A stretch of 64,000 nucleotides of DNA from Microbulbifer sp. A4B17 (GCF_003076275.1 NZ_CP029064.1:4072001-4136000); one strand, 5' to 3'; counted from the stretch's first letter, positions 1-11,173 are shown. A program made the numbers and translations. Notes: a model not told the origin generated them from the sequence alone.

Positions 1-76
1 CATTGGCTCTTCGGAGTACACAGGACTGAGCGATCACGATCCTGTATTTGTAGACTTCTCATGGGTTAAGCACTAA
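1..76 (+). CDS. C-terminal end of an endonuclease/exonuclease/phosphatase-family protein (partial)
   Basis: Only the last 24 codons are in the window, read from position 2 to a TAA at 74-76. They contain SDHDPVFVDFSW, which resembles the conserved Ser-Asp-His-x-Pro-Val end of the EEP (DNase I-like/sphingomyelinase/phosphatase) fold, where the Asp-His pair is catalytic. A terminator-like hairpin follows directly. Which member of the superfamily this is cannot be told from so short a piece. Confidence 0.55.
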   Translation, partial: IGSSEYTGLSDHDPVFVDFSWVKH

Positions 77-87
77 ACAATAGACAC

Positions 88-117
88 AGCCTCTTCCGCA
101 GGGGATCGGAAGGGGCT
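88..117 (+). terminator. Terminator hairpin after the EEP-family gene
   Basis: AGCC-CTTCCG pairs with CGGAAG-GGCT around a short loop, starting 11 bp after the stop codon at 76. There is no long T-run, so this is a likely but not ideal intrinsic terminator. Confidence 0.5.
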
Positions 118-244
118 ATTACAACTACTTTTCCAGTAAAAGTGGCTAACCAGGGCCGCAATTACTACCACCACTATAATTCCATTTATAGAGAAAGGTT
201 TTTAACAAAGGTATAAAACGGGGGGTTGACGGCAAGAGGTCGCA

Positions 245-1805
245 GTGAACAGGATTAAAAATCTAGTTGTCGGAAGTGGTTCTGCGAGTATCGCAACTGT
301 TAAAGTACTTCAAGATATTGATCAGACAGTTGAGGTCATTGATGTTGCATACGATCTCGAGAACGATACCAAGGGTTAGGTTAATGCCTTATCCAGAAAA
401 GGCGTTGACCCTTGGACACAGGAGGAAGTGGATCAACTATTCCCTCCAGCGTTAGCGTCTCGCAAAGGCATTGAGAGAAGATTCATATTTGGATCTGACT
501 TTCCTTATAGAGTTCCAGAACAACTCACCATTACAACAAAAAACTGTAAAACAGAATTCTCCCATGGCTATGGTGGACTTGGAAACGTATGGGGAGCAGC
601 TGTTATGCCCTACAGTGAGCACCAACTACGCAAGTGGCCCATTTCCTTAAATGAACTAAAACCGTCCTACAAAAATATACTCCGCTATATGCCGATAAGC
701 GCGGAAGCAGATAACCTCCAAAAAAAATACCCGCTTTTTACCGATAAGCCTGAAGCCTTAAAGAGAAATGCGCCGACGGATTTTTTACTAAAAAAATTGA
801 CGGAAATTGAACACCACCTTCAGAGAAACGGCATTGAATTTGGCAGGGCTCGACTGGCGGTAGATGCAAGCATGGGAGAGCAAGGATGCAGGTATTGTGG
901 CCATTGCTTTGATGGCTGCCCATATCAATCCATCTTTAACCCTAGATACTTATTTGAAAATCTGCAGAAAAGTGGACTGACTATACATAAAGGATTTCTT
1001 GTACTGGAAGTACGAGAAATAGAGAATAATGTTGAAGTAATTGCAGTTGAGGTAAGTAATGGCCGGACAAGGAAGTTTACTGCTGAGAAAGTATTTCTAG
1101 CTGCTGGTCATTTTGCAACAACGTTGATTCTGGCAAGATCTCTAAACTTATTAAACTCACCCATCAACATTAAAAGTAGCCAGTTCTTTTTCTTTCCACC
1201 CTTCTTATACAAAGGGCACCGTTATGATATCAGTTTTACACTCGCAGATATTTTTATAGAGCTTATAAATCCCTATATAAGCTCAGAGCAAGTGCACCTA
1301 CAGTTTTATAGCCGCAGTCAAATTATTGAGGAACAACTGAAGTCTTTACTACCCGCTTTTTTCCCAAAAAATATTGCTTTCGATCGCGTGCACATAATCC
1401 AGGGTTTTCTGTCCTCAGAGGATTCTGATTCAATAGAGCTAACTCTAACGGACAAGTATTCGGATGGCTCGAAAGTAGAAATAAGAGGGATTGAAAATAC
1501 TAGCACCCACAAAGCAGTAAAAAGAACACAATCATTAATAATGACGCTCTCTGTTTAGGATTGGGGTAGTACCACCTTTCCTTATGAGCGTATTACCAAC
1601 TGGAAAAAGCTTTCACCTTGGAGGCAGCTTCCCGATGGGAGGGAGCCACAAGATTTTATACTCAGATCTTTTAGGGCGACCGGCACACTTTAAGAAGTTT
1701 CATATTGTAGATTCTGCCAGTTTTCCAAACATTGCAGGCTCAACCATTGCCTATACGATAATGGCGAATGCAGATCGAATCGTTAGAACTATAGATTTTG
1801 CATAG
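245..1805 (+). pseudogene. GMC-family FAD-dependent oxidoreductase, broken
   Basis: A GTG start at 245 follows AGAGG. The N-terminus carries a dinucleotide-binding motif, VVGSGSASIATVKVL, for FAD. The frame meets an in-frame TAG at 377-379 and continues in the same frame to 1558, including GGLGNVWGAAVMPY and a four-cysteine segment (CRYCGHCFDGCPY, about residues 215-230 of the restored protein). A frameshift just before 1551 separates the GMC C-terminal domain, which shows HLGGSFPMGG and SFPNIAGSTIAYTIMANADR. The restored protein would be about 520 residues, the usual GMC size. One nonsense and one frameshift mutation make it a pseudogene unless these are sequencing errors. Substrate unknown; GMC proteins oxidise alcohols, sugars or sterols. 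Confidence 0.8.
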
Positions 1806-1817
1806 CTTAACAGGTTG

Positions 1818-2786
1818 TTACAGCCACTTTTTCCAGTAAAATAAAGCGATCTGCCCTGCTAATGCAATTGTCAACATAATACAAAAAGCGATAAACCCCA
1901 GTGAGGATTGCCCCCAGGGAATACCGCCGACATTTATCCCAAACAATCCTGTGAGAAAACTCAGCGGCAGAAAAACCGCCGCCACCACCGACAGCACATA
2001 CATACGGCTATTCAACTGATCCGAAGTGCGGCTCAATAATTCCTCCTGGGCGATTGCTGCGCGCTCTCGTACTGTATCGATATCATCAATATGGCGCTGC
2101 AATCGATCAATTACCTCACCCAAAAGGGCGTGGCTATGCTCATCAAACCAGGACAGGGATTCCTGCTGCAAACGTCCGAGCACTTCCCTCTGCAGGCACA
2201 AGTAACGTCGCAATACGATAGTTCTCTTGCGCAGACGAACCAATAAGGAAGAGAGTTCCGCCCCTCCCCTATCCAACAGCAGGTTTTCCAGGTCATCTAT
2301 CTTTTCTTCGAAGTCTTCGGCCCGATCACACATACGCAGGACCAATAGATCTGCCAGTGACATCAAAAGAGCCGAAGTTCCACGGGGACCAAAGCCGTTG
2401 CGCAAGCGAGAAAGCAAATCATCCTCTGAAAGTAACTTCCGTCGGCCGGTACTAATAATACGATTTTCCTCAGCCCAAATACGGATAGCGATCATATCCT
2501 TTGCACGTGGTTTGGACTTTCGCTCAATACCGTACATAGCCAATATCAGTCCCTGATCCACAGTCATCACACTGGGGCGTACTGTCTTCGCAGACAGGGT
2601 CTCTATCGCCGTAGTTGTGAGCCCACTATCCTGTTGCAGCCACTCGGCGCTCTCAGTGCTGTCGTAGTCAAAATGCAACCAGAGAATTCCCTGGCTTGGT
2701 TGCCAGGATTTCACCTCCGCCCAGGAAAGCTCCCGACCCGAGCCTTTGCGATCAAGTAAGACTGCGTAGACCAGACCAGTTTCCAT
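1818..2786 (-). CDS. zntB: ZntB/CorA-family metal transporter
   Basis: A 322-residue protein with a long soluble N-terminal part rich in coiled-coil-like helices (about residues 120-255) and two C-terminal membrane segments. The first membrane segment ends in FLTGLFGINVGGIPW, the position of the GxN pore signature of CorA-superfamily channels; ZntB proteins have GVN or similar there rather than the GMN of CorA. It should form a homopentamer in the inner membrane and move Zn2+ or another divalent cation; direction and ion are inferred from the family. It stands alone, convergent with the broken GMC gene. Confidence 0.8.
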   Translation of the reverse strand: METGLVYAVLLDRKGSGRELSWAEVKSWQPSQGILWLHFDYDSTESAEWLQQDSGLTTTAIETLSAKTVRPSVMTVDQGLILAMYGIERKSKPRAKDMIAIRIWAEENRIISTGRRKLLSEDDLLSRLRNGFGPRGTSALLMSLADLLVLRMCDRAEDFEEKIDDLENLLLDRGGAELSSLLVRLRKRTIVLRRYLCLQREVLGRLQQESLSWFDEHSHALLGEVIDRLQRHIDDIDTVRERAAIAQEELLSRTSDQLNSRMYVLSVVAAVFLPLSFLTGLFGINVGGIPWGQSSLGFIAFCIMLTIALAGQIALFYWKKWL

Positions 2787-2837
2787 AAGCGCTCATATCA
2801 CCTGATATTGATCGGAGCATCACTTTCTTTCTGCAAT

Positions 2838-3242
2838 TTACTTGCTGAGATGGGCCATCTCCGCAGCATTCTGCTCCCAGTTTTGACCATCAAAAGGTTT
2901 TACTTCCAGGTCCCTTGGCCGCTTGTCGAAACAGCGCGCATTAAGACTATATCCATCGGGATTGGAGCGCGGCACGTAAAAAGACTTAACCCCACAGTGG
3001 CGGCAAAACAAATGCTTGGCCACCCCAGTATTAAAGGTATAACAATTCAGATATCCTTCCCCTGATTCCAACTCAAAGTTTTCAGCGGGAATAATGACGT
3101 GCAAAAAACCCACCTTCTCACACATGGAGCAATTGCACGCAAGGGCTACCAGTTTCTCCCCTGAGTTGCGCTCATGCCTGGCCCTATAGCGAACGGCACC
3201 ACAGTGGCAGCCTCCGCGAAGTTCGGTATTGATTTTACTCAC
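2838..3242 (-). CDS. GFA-family zinc-binding protein
   Basis: A 134-residue protein of the glutathione-dependent formaldehyde-activating (GFA/CENP-V) family. Cysteine pairs that bind the structural and catalytic zinc ions are visible: GGCHCGAVRY near residue 12, CNCSMCEK near 37-43, and FCRHCGVKSF near 100. The fold is well supported, but most family members have no proven formaldehyde activity, so the reaction is unknown. Its start overlaps the end of the upstream membrane-protein gene by 8 bp, so the two are translationally coupled. Confidence 0.8.
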   Translation of the reverse strand: MSKINTELRGGCHCGAVRYRARHERNSGEKLVALACNCSMCEKVGFLHVIIPAENFELESGEGYLNCYTFNTGVAKHLFCRHCGVKSFYVPRSNPDGYSLNARCFDKRPRDLEVKPFDGQNWEQNAAEMAHLSK

Positions 3243-3885
3243 TTGATTTATTGTCCTTCACAAATAAAGGGCGGGCTGCCAGCAGAGAAAACAGTGAAAG
3301 TCCGAGTAACAGGTGGAACCAGTTCGTACGTGCCAACCCCAATACCCGGGGGGCGCCGGTGCCCACAAATAGCCCATCCATTGCAATTACTACGGCCCCC
3401 GCCCCCAGCAACAGCGGGCCCGGTGGCGACAGTCGACGCGGTGACATCAACTCCATCATTGCGACCCACAGCCACAGCAGAAGCCCCAGCGCCGAAAATG
3501 CCTCCGTTACTTCCTGTGGCGACAGCGTGCCACTTTCAGAGACTCCAATAGCAGAGGCCAGTACCAGCACTAATACCACGTAAGCAGGCCCCCGGGTACT
3601 TTGCCCAATACCGATCTCGAAACGCGCCCAAGCCAGGCCAATTCCAATCAGCAGAAGTGAACTAAACCCGGAAAGCTGCAAAAGGGCTAGATGTAATTGG
3701 GTTGCCCCGGGATCAATGCCATAGCGATAGGCACCGACAATCGCAGTGACAGCGATAAATAGAAGTCCCGCCATCACCAACAGTGCAGCAGATTGAAAAC
3801 GAGCATTAGTAAGACGCCAGTACTGATTGGCAATCAGCAGTGCGGCAAGAGTGAGGAGAATGTCGATCAGCCAGAAGTTATCCAA
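3235..3885 (-). CDS. Multi-pass inner-membrane protein of unknown function
   Basis: A 216-residue hydrophobic protein with about six or seven predicted membrane helices (near residues 5-20, 32-52, 66-86, 98-112, 128-146, 157-175, 185-203) and a polar C-terminal tail. No catalytic motif was recognised. It is translated just before the GFA-family gene and overlaps it by 8 bp, so a shared role is possible. It is separated from pnp by a terminator. Confidence 0.65.
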   Translation of the reverse strand: MDNFWLIDILLTLAALLIANQYWRLTNARFQSAALLVMAGLLFIAVTAIVGAYRYGIDPGATQLHLALLQLSGFSSLLLIGIGLAWARFEIGIGQSTRGPAYVVLVLVLASAIGVSESGTLSPQEVTEAFSALGLLLWLWVAMMELMSPRRLSPPGPLLLGAGAVVIAMDGLFVGTGAPRVLGLARTNWFHLLLGLSLFSLLAARPLFVKDNKSSE

Positions 3886-3956
3886 TGTTTTGCCCTTTTT
3901 TTCCAGAATTCTAATAGAAAACTGGTAGCAAGCGACAAATCCCCATTGGCAGATAC

Positions 3957-3988
3957 AAAAAAACCCGACTTAAAAGCCGGGTTTTTTT
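3957..3988. terminator. Bidirectional intrinsic terminator after pnp
   Basis: AAACCCG pairs with CGGGTTT, flanked by an A-run on one side and a seven-T run on the other, so it works in both directions. It lies 12 bp past the pnp stop codon and also separates pnp from the membrane-protein gene. Confidence 0.85.
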
Positions 3989-4000
3989 CAGTCCGTAGAC

Positions 4001-6124
4001 TTAAGCTTCGTCAGAAGCCTGCTTGGCTTCTTCAGCGGCAGCTGCGTCGGCCTTGGCTTCCTTGATAGAAAGCTTGATACGTCCACGCTGGTCAACATCG
4101 AGTACCTTAACCTTAACCTTCTCACCTTCAGTCAGGTAATCAGTTACTGCATTTACTCGCTCTTCAGCGATCTGGGAGATATGCACCAGACCGTCTTTGC
4201 CCGGCAGGAAGTTAACGAACGCACCGAAGTCCACGATACGCACCACGGTGCCCTCGTAGATAGCGCCGATCTCAGCTTCCGCAGTGATTTCCTCGATGCG
4301 GGTTACCGCAGCTTCCAGGCTCTCACCGTCTTCACCGAAGACCTTGATAGTACCATCGTCTTCGATATCGATGGAGGCGCCAGTCTCTTCAGTGATGGAG
4401 CGGATAGTCGCACCACCCTTACCGATCACGTCGCGGATCTTGTCCGGATGGATCTTCAGGGTCGCATAGCGCGGTGCATTCTCATTCACCGTGGTACGGG
4501 AAGAGTCGATCACCTTGTTCATTTCCGCCAGGATGTGCAGACGCGCTTGCAGGGCCTGCTCCAGAGCGGTTTCCATGATCTCTTCGGTAATACCTTCGAT
4601 CTTGATATCCATCTGCAGCGCGGTCACACCAGAGGCGGTACCCGCTACTTTGAAGTCCATATCGCCAAGGTGGTCTTCGTCACCGAGGATGTCGGTCAGA
4701 ACCGCATAGCCTTCGTCTTCCTTCACCAGGCCCATAGCGATACCGGCTACCGGTGCCTTCAGCGGAACACCCGCATCCATCAGCGCCAGGCTAGAACCAC
4801 ATACGGAAGCCATTGAGCTGGAACCGTTGGATTCAGTGATCTCGGAAACCACGCGCACGGTGTAGGGGAAGCTGTCTGGGCTCGGCAAAACCGCAGCAAT
4901 ACCGCGACGAGCCAGGCGACCGTGACCGATTTCGCGACGACCGGTAGCACCTACACGACCCGCTTCACCTACAGAGTAGGGAGGGAAGTTGTAGTGCAGC
5001 ATAAAGTAGTCTTTGCGCTCACCTTCCAAGGCATCGATGATCTGTGCATCGCCGGTGGAACCTAGGGTAGCCACTACCAGAGCCTGGGTCTCACCACGGG
5101 TGAACAACGCGGAACCGTGGGACTTGGGCAGAGCGCCAACTTCCACAGTGATCGGGCGTACAGTTTTGCTGTCACGGCCGTCGATACGGGGCTCGCCGCG
5201 TACTACAGAACCGCGCACCAGCTTCTTCTCAAGCTTGCCGAAGTAGCTCTTCACTTCATCAGCGGGTACTTCTTCAGTAGCCAGGGCTTCAGCAGCTTCA
5301 CTGCGCAGTTCCGCCAGGCGGGTGCTGCGCTCCTGCTTGTTGGTGATGCGGTAGGCTTCAGCAACCTTCTCACCAAACTGAGCGTCCAGGGCAGCTTTCA
5401 GCTCGGTGTTTTCTGCCGGAGCCTGCCAGTCCCACTGGGGCTTGCCCGCTTCCGCTTTCAGCTCTTCACAAACCTTGATAATGGCCTGCATTTCTTGGTG
5501 TGCGTAGAGTACGGCACCCAGCATGATGTCTTCCGGCAGCTCCTGGGCTTCGGACTCCACCATCAGTACGGCGTCTTTGGTACCGGCAACGACCATGTCC
5601 AGCTCGGAGGACTTCAGAGCCTGGTAGCCCGGGTTCAGCAGGTAGCCGTCTTGCTGGGTGTAACCCACGCGCGCAGCACCGATTGGGCCCGCGAAAGGAA
5701 TACCGGAAACAGACAGCGCTGCGGAGGTACCGATCATGGCGGCGATATCCGGGTCCATGTCCTTCTCAGCGGAGAGAACGGTACACATCACCTGAACTTC
5801 GTTCATAAAGCCGTTCGGGAACAGCGGGCGGATCGGGCGGTCGATCAGACGGGAAGTCAGAGTTTCTTTTTCAGACGGGCGGCCTTCACGCTTGAAGAAA
5901 CCACCGGGAATTTTGCCAGCCGCGTAGGCTTTTTCCTGGTAGTGCACGGACAGCGGGAAGAAGTCCTGGCCGGCTTTCATTTCTTTAGCGCCGACAACAG
6001 TACACAGGACGACGGTCTCACCCATGCTAACCAGGGCAGCACCGGAAGCCTGGCGCGCGATGCGGCCGGTCTCGATGGTGACTTGGTGTTGTCCGTATTG
6101 GAAAGTTTTGCTTACTGGATTCAC
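4001..6124 (-). CDS. pnp: Polyribonucleotide nucleotidyltransferase (PNPase)
   Basis: A 707-residue phosphorolytic 3'-to-5' exoribonuclease, the normal length for the family. Two RNase PH domains fill about residues 1-540, with [20 protein letters not shown] in the first and the phosphate-binding [20 protein letters not shown] region in the second. A KH domain follows at about 555-615 ([15 protein letters not shown]) and an S1 domain at about 620-690 ([18 protein letters not shown]). PNPase forms a homotrimer and joins RNase E in the degradosome. It lies downstream of rpsO as in E. coli, with a terminator and a second hairpin between them. Confidence 0.98.
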   Translation of the reverse strand: MNPVSKTFQYGQHQVTIETGRIARQASGAALVSMGETVVLCTVVGAKEMKAGQDFFPLSVHYQEKAYAAGKIPGGFFKREGRPSEKETLTSRLIDRPIRPLFPNGFMNEVQVMCTVLSAEKDMDPDIAAMIGTSAALSVSGIPFAGPIGAARVGYTQQDGYLLNPGYQALKSSELDMVVAGTKDAVLMVESEAQELPEDIMLGAVLYAHQEMQAIIKVCEELKAEAGKPQWDWQAPAENTELKAALDAQFGEKVAEAYRITNKQERSTRLAELRSEAAEALATEEVPADEVKSYFGKLEKKLVRGSVVRGEPRIDGRDSKTVRPITVEVGALPKSHGSALFTRGETQALVVATLGSTGDAQIIDALEGERKDYFMLHYNFPPYSVGEAGRVGATGRREIGHGRLARRGIAAVLPSPDSFPYTVRVVSEITESNGSSSMASVCGSSLALMDAGVPLKAPVAGIAMGLVKEDEGYAVLTDILGDEDHLGDMDFKVAGTASGVTALQMDIKIEGITEEIMETALEQALQARLHILAEMNKVIDSSRTTVNENAPRYATLKIHPDKIRDVIGKGGATIRSITEETGASIDIEDDGTIKVFGEDGESLEAAVTRIEEITAEAEIGAIYEGTVVRIVDFGAFVNFLPGKDGLVHISQIAEERVNAVTDYLTEGEKVKVKVLDVDQRGRIKLSIKEAKADAAAAEEAKQASDEA

Positions 6125-6312
6125 TAGTTTTTTTCCTATTTCCTTACGGTTACTGGCCCATTCCAGTAACCCCTACATTAGTTGCCTGGGCAGAGGTTCC
6201 AAACCTCCTATCCAGAGCGATACGGGGATGTACCGCTACCGACCCGGGTGGCCGGTGCAAACGCAGCACATCCGCCGGGATATTGCCCCTGGGGTTGTAC
6301 TGCGAAACTGCC

Positions 6313-6338
6313 GAAAAGTGACAACAGCGCCACTTTTC
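6313..6338 (-). promoter_or_regulatory. Leader hairpin between rpsO and pnp
   Basis: GAAAAGTG and CACTTTTC form an 8-bp stem in the rpsO-pnp spacer. In E. coli the pnp leader has an RNase III-cut stem used for PNPase autoregulation. This hairpin is in the right place for a similar element, but that role is inferred from position only. Confidence 0.4.
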
Positions 6339-6348
6339 AGCAAGCATT

Positions 6349-6379
6349 AAAAAAGAATGCCCGCCAGAGGCGGGCATTC
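6349..6379 (-). terminator. rpsO: Intrinsic terminator after rpsO
   Basis: An 11-bp perfect stem (GAATGCCCGCC with GGCGGGCATTC, 3-nt loop) is followed on the minus strand by a T-run. It starts right after the rpsO stop and should separate part of rpsO transcription from pnp. Confidence 0.9.
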
Positions 6380-6386
6380 CAGGGTC

Positions 6387-6656
6387 TTAGCGACGCAGGC
6401 CGAGCTTAGCGATCAGCTGTGCGTAGCGACTCAGATCCTTACGCTTCAGGTAATCCAGCAACTTGCGGCGCTGGTTTACCATGCGGATCAGACCACGGCG
6501 AGAGTGGTGATCCTGCTTGTGCGCAGAGAAGTGACCCTGCAGTTTGTTGATGTTGGCAGTCAGCAGGGCTACCTGGACTTCCGGAGAACCGGTGTCGCCT
6601 TCAGATTGGCCGTGCTCTTTCAGGATTGCTGCTTTTTCTACTGCAGACAGTGCCAT
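6387..6656 (-). CDS. rpsO: 30S ribosomal protein S15
   Basis: An 89-residue protein identical in length to E. coli S15, with the hallmark segments [17 protein letters not shown] and [19 protein letters not shown] that contact 16S rRNA helices 20-22. It sits between truB and pnp, the standard gammaproteobacterial order. Confidence 0.98.
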   Translation of the reverse strand: MALSAVEKAAILKEHGQSEGDTGSPEVQVALLTANINKLQGHFSAHKQDHHSRRGLIRMVNQRRKLLDYLKRKDLSRYAQLIAKLGLRR

Positions 6657-6786
6657 AACGAATAACCTCGTCGTAATATGCTTTAAAAGATTCGGCTGGC
6701 CCGTGCATATTTACAGACCAGCTACTCACTATTGCAATACTCTCACATCAACCGCTATCGGCTCTCACCAATATAGCGTTTTCTGC

Positions 6787-7728
6787 TTAAGTACTACTTA
6801 CCAGACGCCGAGGCGCTACGCACCCGTCGTCAGTAATTTCTCCTACGCCCAGAAAATCGCCATTTTCCAGGAAGAGGCGCACCATATCACCTTCTTCACC
6901 GATACGGTAGACCTGCAAATCCATTACCGGCTGCCCCTGACGCACATAGTAACCAGACTCGTCCGGAAGGGTGAGTTTGGGTAGCGAAGAGGCGGGAGAA
7001 TCCACCGATAACAGGTGGTGATCCAACTCCTCCGCCATACCCTCACCGCGCTCCGCGGTGAGTTCATCCAGGGTCACTGAATCGGCCTCGACGTAGGGAC
7101 CGGCGGCGCTGCGGTGTAACTCTTCCACATAGGCACCAACACCCAGGGCCTGGCCCAGGTCTTCGGCAATACTGCGAATATAAGTGCCCTTGGAGCAATG
7201 AACCTCAACTTCTGCACGGGGCTGGGCGCCCGGTGTGAAGCTCAGCAGTTCAAATTCAAAAATCTCTACTTCCCGCGCCTCGCGCTCCACTTCCAAGCCC
7301 TGGCGTGCCAACTTATACAGCGGCTGCCCCTTGTGCTTGAGGGCCGAGTACATGGACGGCACTTGCTTGATGGGACCGCGAAAGGCTTCCATCGCCTTCA
7401 GCACAGCTTCTTCGGTCAAACCGGAAGCATCTTTAGTTTCCAGTACATCGCCATCGGCATCGCCACTGGCTGTAGTCATACCGAAAACAAAAGTACTGCG
7501 ATAGCGCTTGTCCGCATCGAGTAGGTACTGGGAGAACTTGGTCGCTTCGCCGAAACAGATCGGCAACACGCCGGTTGCCAGGGGGTCCAGCGCTCCGGTA
7601 TGACCGGCGCGATTGGCGAAAAAGAGTCGTTTGGCTTTTTGCAGGGCGTCGTTGGCGGTAATCCCGGCGGGCTTGTTCAATAACAGCACGCCGTGAACCG
7701 GCCGGCCCCATTTTGGTCTGCGGCCCAT
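6787..7728 (-). CDS. truB: tRNA pseudouridine-55 synthase
   Basis: A 313-residue TruB. It makes the T-loop pseudouridine at tRNA position 55. The catalytic aspartate is D48 in HTGALDPLATGVLP, and the N-terminal GVLLLNKPAGIT and later KGTYIRSIAEDLG segments are typical. The C-terminal part is a PUA-like RNA-binding domain. Its start lies only 3 bp after the rbfA stop, so the two are coupled in the nusA-infB operon. Confidence 0.97.
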   Translation of the reverse strand: MGRRPKWGRPVHGVLLLNKPAGITANDALQKAKRLFFANRAGHTGALDPLATGVLPICFGEATKFSQYLLDADKRYRSTFVFGMTTASGDADGDVLETKDASGLTEEAVLKAMEAFRGPIKQVPSMYSALKHKGQPLYKLARQGLEVEREAREVEIFEFELLSFTPGAQPRAEVEVHCSKGTYIRSIAEDLGQALGVGAYVEELHRSAAGPYVEADSVTLDELTAERGEGMAEELDHHLLSVDSPASSLPKLTLPDESGYYVRQGQPVMDLQVYRIGEEGDMVRLFLENGDFLGVGEITDDGCVAPRRLVSST

Positions 7729-7731
7729 GGA

Positions 7732-8130
7732 TTAATCTTCGTTGGAGTCGCTATCGTCGTCTTGGTGTTTGCGATCTTCTTTCACCGCCTTGTCGATCAG
7801 GGCAGACAGTGCCTGGCCGCGCACCGAGGTCTCGTCGTAGCGGAAGTGCAAACGGGGAATAGTGCGAATCTGGATTGCACGCGCGAGCTGCGTGCGCAAA
7901 AAGCCGGCGGCTTTATTCAGCACTTCGATAGAGGTATTAATTTTGCTGCGATCATCCTCACCCACCAGGGTGACAAAAACTTTAGCAACGGTTAAGTCGC
8001 GGCTGACTTCAACATCATTGACGTTGATCATACCCAGACGAGGATCGCGAATCTCGTGTTGGATCAGCTGGGCCAGCTCGCGGCGCATGGCGTCGGCGAC
8101 GCGGTCTGCGCGATGAAATTCTCTTGCCAT
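7732..8130 (-). CDS. rbfA: 30S ribosome-binding factor A
   Basis: A 132-residue KH-like cold-shock protein that assists late maturation of the 16S rRNA 5' end. Typical segments are ADRVADAMRRELAQLIQHEI and HFRYDETSVRGQALSALID. The C-terminal tail is acidic (DDDSDSNED). It lies between infB and truB as in other gammaproteobacteria. Confidence 0.96.
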   Translation of the reverse strand: MAREFHRADRVADAMRRELAQLIQHEIRDPRLGMINVNDVEVSRDLTVAKVFVTLVGEDDRSKINTSIEVLNKAAGFLRTQLARAIQIRTIPRLHFRYDETSVRGQALSALIDKAVKEDRKHQDDDSDSNED

Positions 8131-8166
8131 TGTTTACCTATTGAGAATGGCGGTTTAAAGACAGGA

Positions 8167-8196
8167 AAACCCGCACGGCTAGCGCCGCGCGGGTTT
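8167..8196 (-). terminator. Hairpin between infB and rbfA
   Basis: AAACCCGC pairs with GCGGGTTT with an inner GC-rich loop in the 90-bp infB-rbfA gap. It may be a partial terminator or RNA-processing site that tunes expression of rbfA and truB. Confidence 0.6.
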
Positions 8197-8220
8197 ATCC
8201 TCGATCCGCTGCGGAACTCC

Positions 8221-11106
8221 TTAGAGTTCGCGAGCAACCTTAACGATATCGTAAACTTCGATCTGGTCACCGGACTTAACGTCGTTGTAGTCCTTAACCC
8301 CGATACCACACTCCATGCCGTTGCGCACATCTTGCACATCGTCTTTGAAGCGACGCAGGGATTCCAGTTCGCCCTGGTAGATCACAACGTTGTCGCGCAG
8401 TACGCGGATCGGCTTGTTGCGGTAGACGGTACCTTCGGTAACCATACAACCGGCAATGGCGCCAAACTTCGGTGAGCGGAACACATCGCGAACCTGGGCA
8501 ATGCCCACAATTTCTTCGCGTATTTCCGGATCAAGCATACCGGACAGCGCCTGCTTCACTTCGTCGAGCAGGTTGTAGATTACGCTGTAGTAACGAATCT
8601 CTACGCCTTCTGTCTCAGCAACCTTTCGGGCAGCCACATCAGCACGGGTGTTGAAGCCCAGTACGATAGCGCCGGAGGTCAGGGCCAGGTTGATATCGTT
8701 CTCGGCGATACCACCTACACCGCTGGACACGATGTTGACAGAAACTTCTTCGTTGCCGATATCCGCCAATGCGCCCAGGATAGCTTCCAGGGAGCCGCGA
8801 ACGTCCGCTTTGATAACAACCGGCAGTACTTTGCGCTCGCCGGCTTCCATGTTCGCAAACATGTTTTCCAGCTTGGCCGCTTGCTGGCGCTGCATGCGCT
8901 CGCGGCGCTCTTTATCACCGCGCTGTTCGGCTACTTCACGAGCTCTGCGCTCATCCGCAACCACCATGAACTCGTCACCGGCGTTGGGTGTGGTGTCCAG
9001 ACCCAGCAGCTCAACCGGAGTTGAAGGGCCAGCTTCTTTAACCTGCTTGCCCAGCTCGTTGGTCATGGCGCGAACACGGCCGTAGCTCTGGCCTGCCAGT
9101 ACGATATCGCCGCGCTTCAGCTCGCCGTTCTGTACCAACAGGGTGGCCACAACTCCGCGACCTTTTTCCAGGCGGGATTCGATCACAACACCCGTTGCCG
9201 GTACCTTGACCTTGGCCTTCAGCTCCAGCATCTCTGCTTGCAGGGAAATCGCTTCCAGCAGGTCGTCAATACCTTCACCCGTGTGTGCAGACACGTTGAT
9301 GAACTGGGTATCGCCGCCCCAGTCTTCAGGAATTACATCTTTCGCAGCCAGCTCGTTTTTAACGCGATCTGGATCGGCAGCTTCTTTGTCGCACTTGTTG
9401 ATTGCAACAACCAGCGGTACACCGGCAGCGCGGGCGTGGTTCACAGCTTCTTCAGTCTGCGGCATCACACCGTCGTCAGCGGCCACAACCAGAATCACGA
9501 CGTCAGTCGCCTGGGCGCCACGGGCGCGCATTGCAGTAAAGGCGGCGTGTCCCGGGGTATCCAGGAAAGCGATCTCGCCCTGGCTGGTTTTTACTCGGTA
9601 AGCACCGATGTGCTGGGTAATACCACCAGCCTCACCGGAAGCCACCTTAGTCTTACGGATGTAGTCCAGCAGGGAGGTTTTACCGTGGTCAACGTGCCCC
9701 ATAACGGTAACTACCGGTGCGCGGGACACCTCAGTGCCTTCACTGGCCTGGGTCTCGGCAACCAGCGCTTCCTCCAGCTCGCTCTCAGAGCGGAATACCA
9801 CCTTGTGGCCCATCTCCTCGATGATCAGCTGTGCAGTTTCACGGTCCAGGCTCTGGTTGATAGTAACCATCTCGCCCATTTTCATCAGGCGCTTGATCAG
9901 GTCACCGGCTTTCACATTCATCTGTTTGGCCAGCTCGCCAACAGTGATGGTTTCGCCCAACTGTACTTCGTACACCTGTTTCTCCGTGGGCCTTTTAAAG
10001 CCGTGCGTAGGTTTAACCTTCAAGGTCGGACGAGACAGGGAGCGCGTGCTGCGCTTGGATGCTTCGTCTTCCTCAAATACTTCCAGCGCCTGTTCGTACA
10101 GAGCGGTTTTGCTGGATTTTTTCGGGCCGGACTTGGAGCGGCGACCGCGACGTTTACGCGGCTCATCCTCAGAGCGATCAGCTTCAGCGGGGGCGGTGGT
10201 TGCCGCCTCCAGCTTGCGACGCAGAGCAGGCTTGACCTCACTAGTCTTTTCGGCACCTTTCGCTGATGCCGGCTTAGCCTTGACTGCCTGTGCAGCTTTG
10301 TCTTTCTTTTCCTGGGCTGCGCGTCGGTCAGCTTCTAATTTGGCTTTCTTCTCTTCAAGTTCACGCTTTTCCTGCTCAGCCTGTTGCTTGCGACGCTCCA
10401 TCGCGGCAATTCGCATTGCCTCGATATCGTCTGAATAGCTTGAGCGGATTGGTGCGGCGGGCTCTGCCTTTTTCACTACGTTTTCCGCGGTCTTATCCTC
10501 TGCTTCAGCCGCCTTCTGGTCGGCTTTTACTTCACTTTTTGCTTTTGCCTTCGCTTCCGCTTCAGCCTTGGCTTTCGCTTCTGCTTCGGCCTTGGCTTTG
10601 GCTTCCGCTTCAGCCTTGGCTTTCGCCTCGGCTTCAGCTATCGCCCTTTCTTCCGCCGCTATGCGTGCAGCTTCTGCCTCAGCTTCAGCGCGCGCACGCT
10701 CTGCTTCGGCCTCCAGTCTTTCCTGCTCGCTGTGCAGGGCTTCAACTGCCGTTTCCTGTTCGGGGCTACCGGATTCCTCACCTGCCGCTACGGTTTCAAG
10801 CTCCGCTTGAGGGCGCTTCACATAGGTGCGCTTCTTGCGCACTTCCACATTCACAGTCTTGCGGCCGGTGCCAGAGCCGGTCTTCAGTGTGGTTGTGGTT
10901 TTGCGCTTCAAGGTGATCTTGCGCGGCGTCGCACCCTGCTCCCCGTGACTGCTTTTCAGGAAGCTGAGCAAGACCTGCTTTTCCTCGTCTGACACCACTG
11001 CATCTGCAGAGGTGTGAGGCAAACCCGCTTCTTTCATCTGCTTCAGCAGACGGTCTTCGGTGGCACCAACCGATTTGGCGAGTTCGCTAACTGTTACTTC
11101 GGCCAT
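8221..11106 (-). CDS. infB: Translation initiation factor IF-2
   Basis: A 961-residue GTPase that delivers fMet-tRNA to the 30S subunit. The N-terminal IF2_N domain ([20 protein letters not shown]) is followed by a low-complexity charged linker at about residues 125-195 built of repeated AEAKAK units, then a second IF2_N copy near 385. The G domain begins near residue 468 with [19 protein letters not shown], then [10 protein letters not shown] and AINKCDK. The C-terminal initiator-tRNA-binding domains complete the protein. Many plus-strand open frames over this gene are shadows of its biased codon use. Confidence 0.98.
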   Translation of the reverse strand: MAEVTVSELAKSVGATEDRLLKQMKEAGLPHTSADAVVSDEEKQVLLSFLKSSHGEQGATPRKITLKRKTTTTLKTGSGTGRKTVNVEVRKKRTYVKRPQAELETVAAGEESGSPEQETAVEALHSEQERLEAEAERARAEAEAEAARIAAEERAIAEAEAKAKAEAEAKAKAEAEAKAKAEAEAKAKAKSEVKADQKAAEAEDKTAENVVKKAEPAAPIRSSYSDDIEAMRIAAMERRKQQAEQEKRELEEKKAKLEADRRAAQEKKDKAAQAVKAKPASAKGAEKTSEVKPALRRKLEAATTAPAEADRSEDEPRKRRGRRSKSGPKKSSKTALYEQALEVFEEDEASKRSTRSLSRPTLKVKPTHGFKRPTEKQVYEVQLGETITVGELAKQMNVKAGDLIKRLMKMGEMVTINQSLDRETAQLIIEEMGHKVVFRSESELEEALVAETQASEGTEVSRAPVVTVMGHVDHGKTSLLDYIRKTKVASGEAGGITQHIGAYRVKTSQGEIAFLDTPGHAAFTAMRARGAQATDVVILVVAADDGVMPQTEEAVNHARAAGVPLVVAINKCDKEAADPDRVKNELAAKDVIPEDWGGDTQFINVSAHTGEGIDDLLEAISLQAEMLELKAKVKVPATGVVIESRLEKGRGVVATLLVQNGELKRGDIVLAGQSYGRVRAMTNELGKQVKEAGPSTPVELLGLDTTPNAGDEFMVVADERRAREVAEQRGDKERRERMQRQQAAKLENMFANMEAGERKVLPVVIKADVRGSLEAILGALADIGNEEVSVNIVSSGVGGIAENDINLALTSGAIVLGFNTRADVAARKVAETEGVEIRYYSVIYNLLDEVKQALSGMLDPEIREEIVGIAQVRDVFRSPKFGAIAGCMVTEGTVYRNKPIRVLRDNVVIYQGELESLRRFKDDVQDVRNGMECGIGVKDYNDVKSGDQIEVYDIVKVAREL

Positions 11107-11173
11107 TCTCTCTCCTAAAAGTCACTTGGTCGGAGGGGGTTACTTATACGTAATTTATCTATTGCTGCTGCGC

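Noticed and set aside
9238..10992. Long plus-strand open frames over infB and pnp (for example 9238-10266 and 5117-6127)
   Set aside because: They lie opposite well-conserved genes with biased codons and have no family features, so they are shadows.
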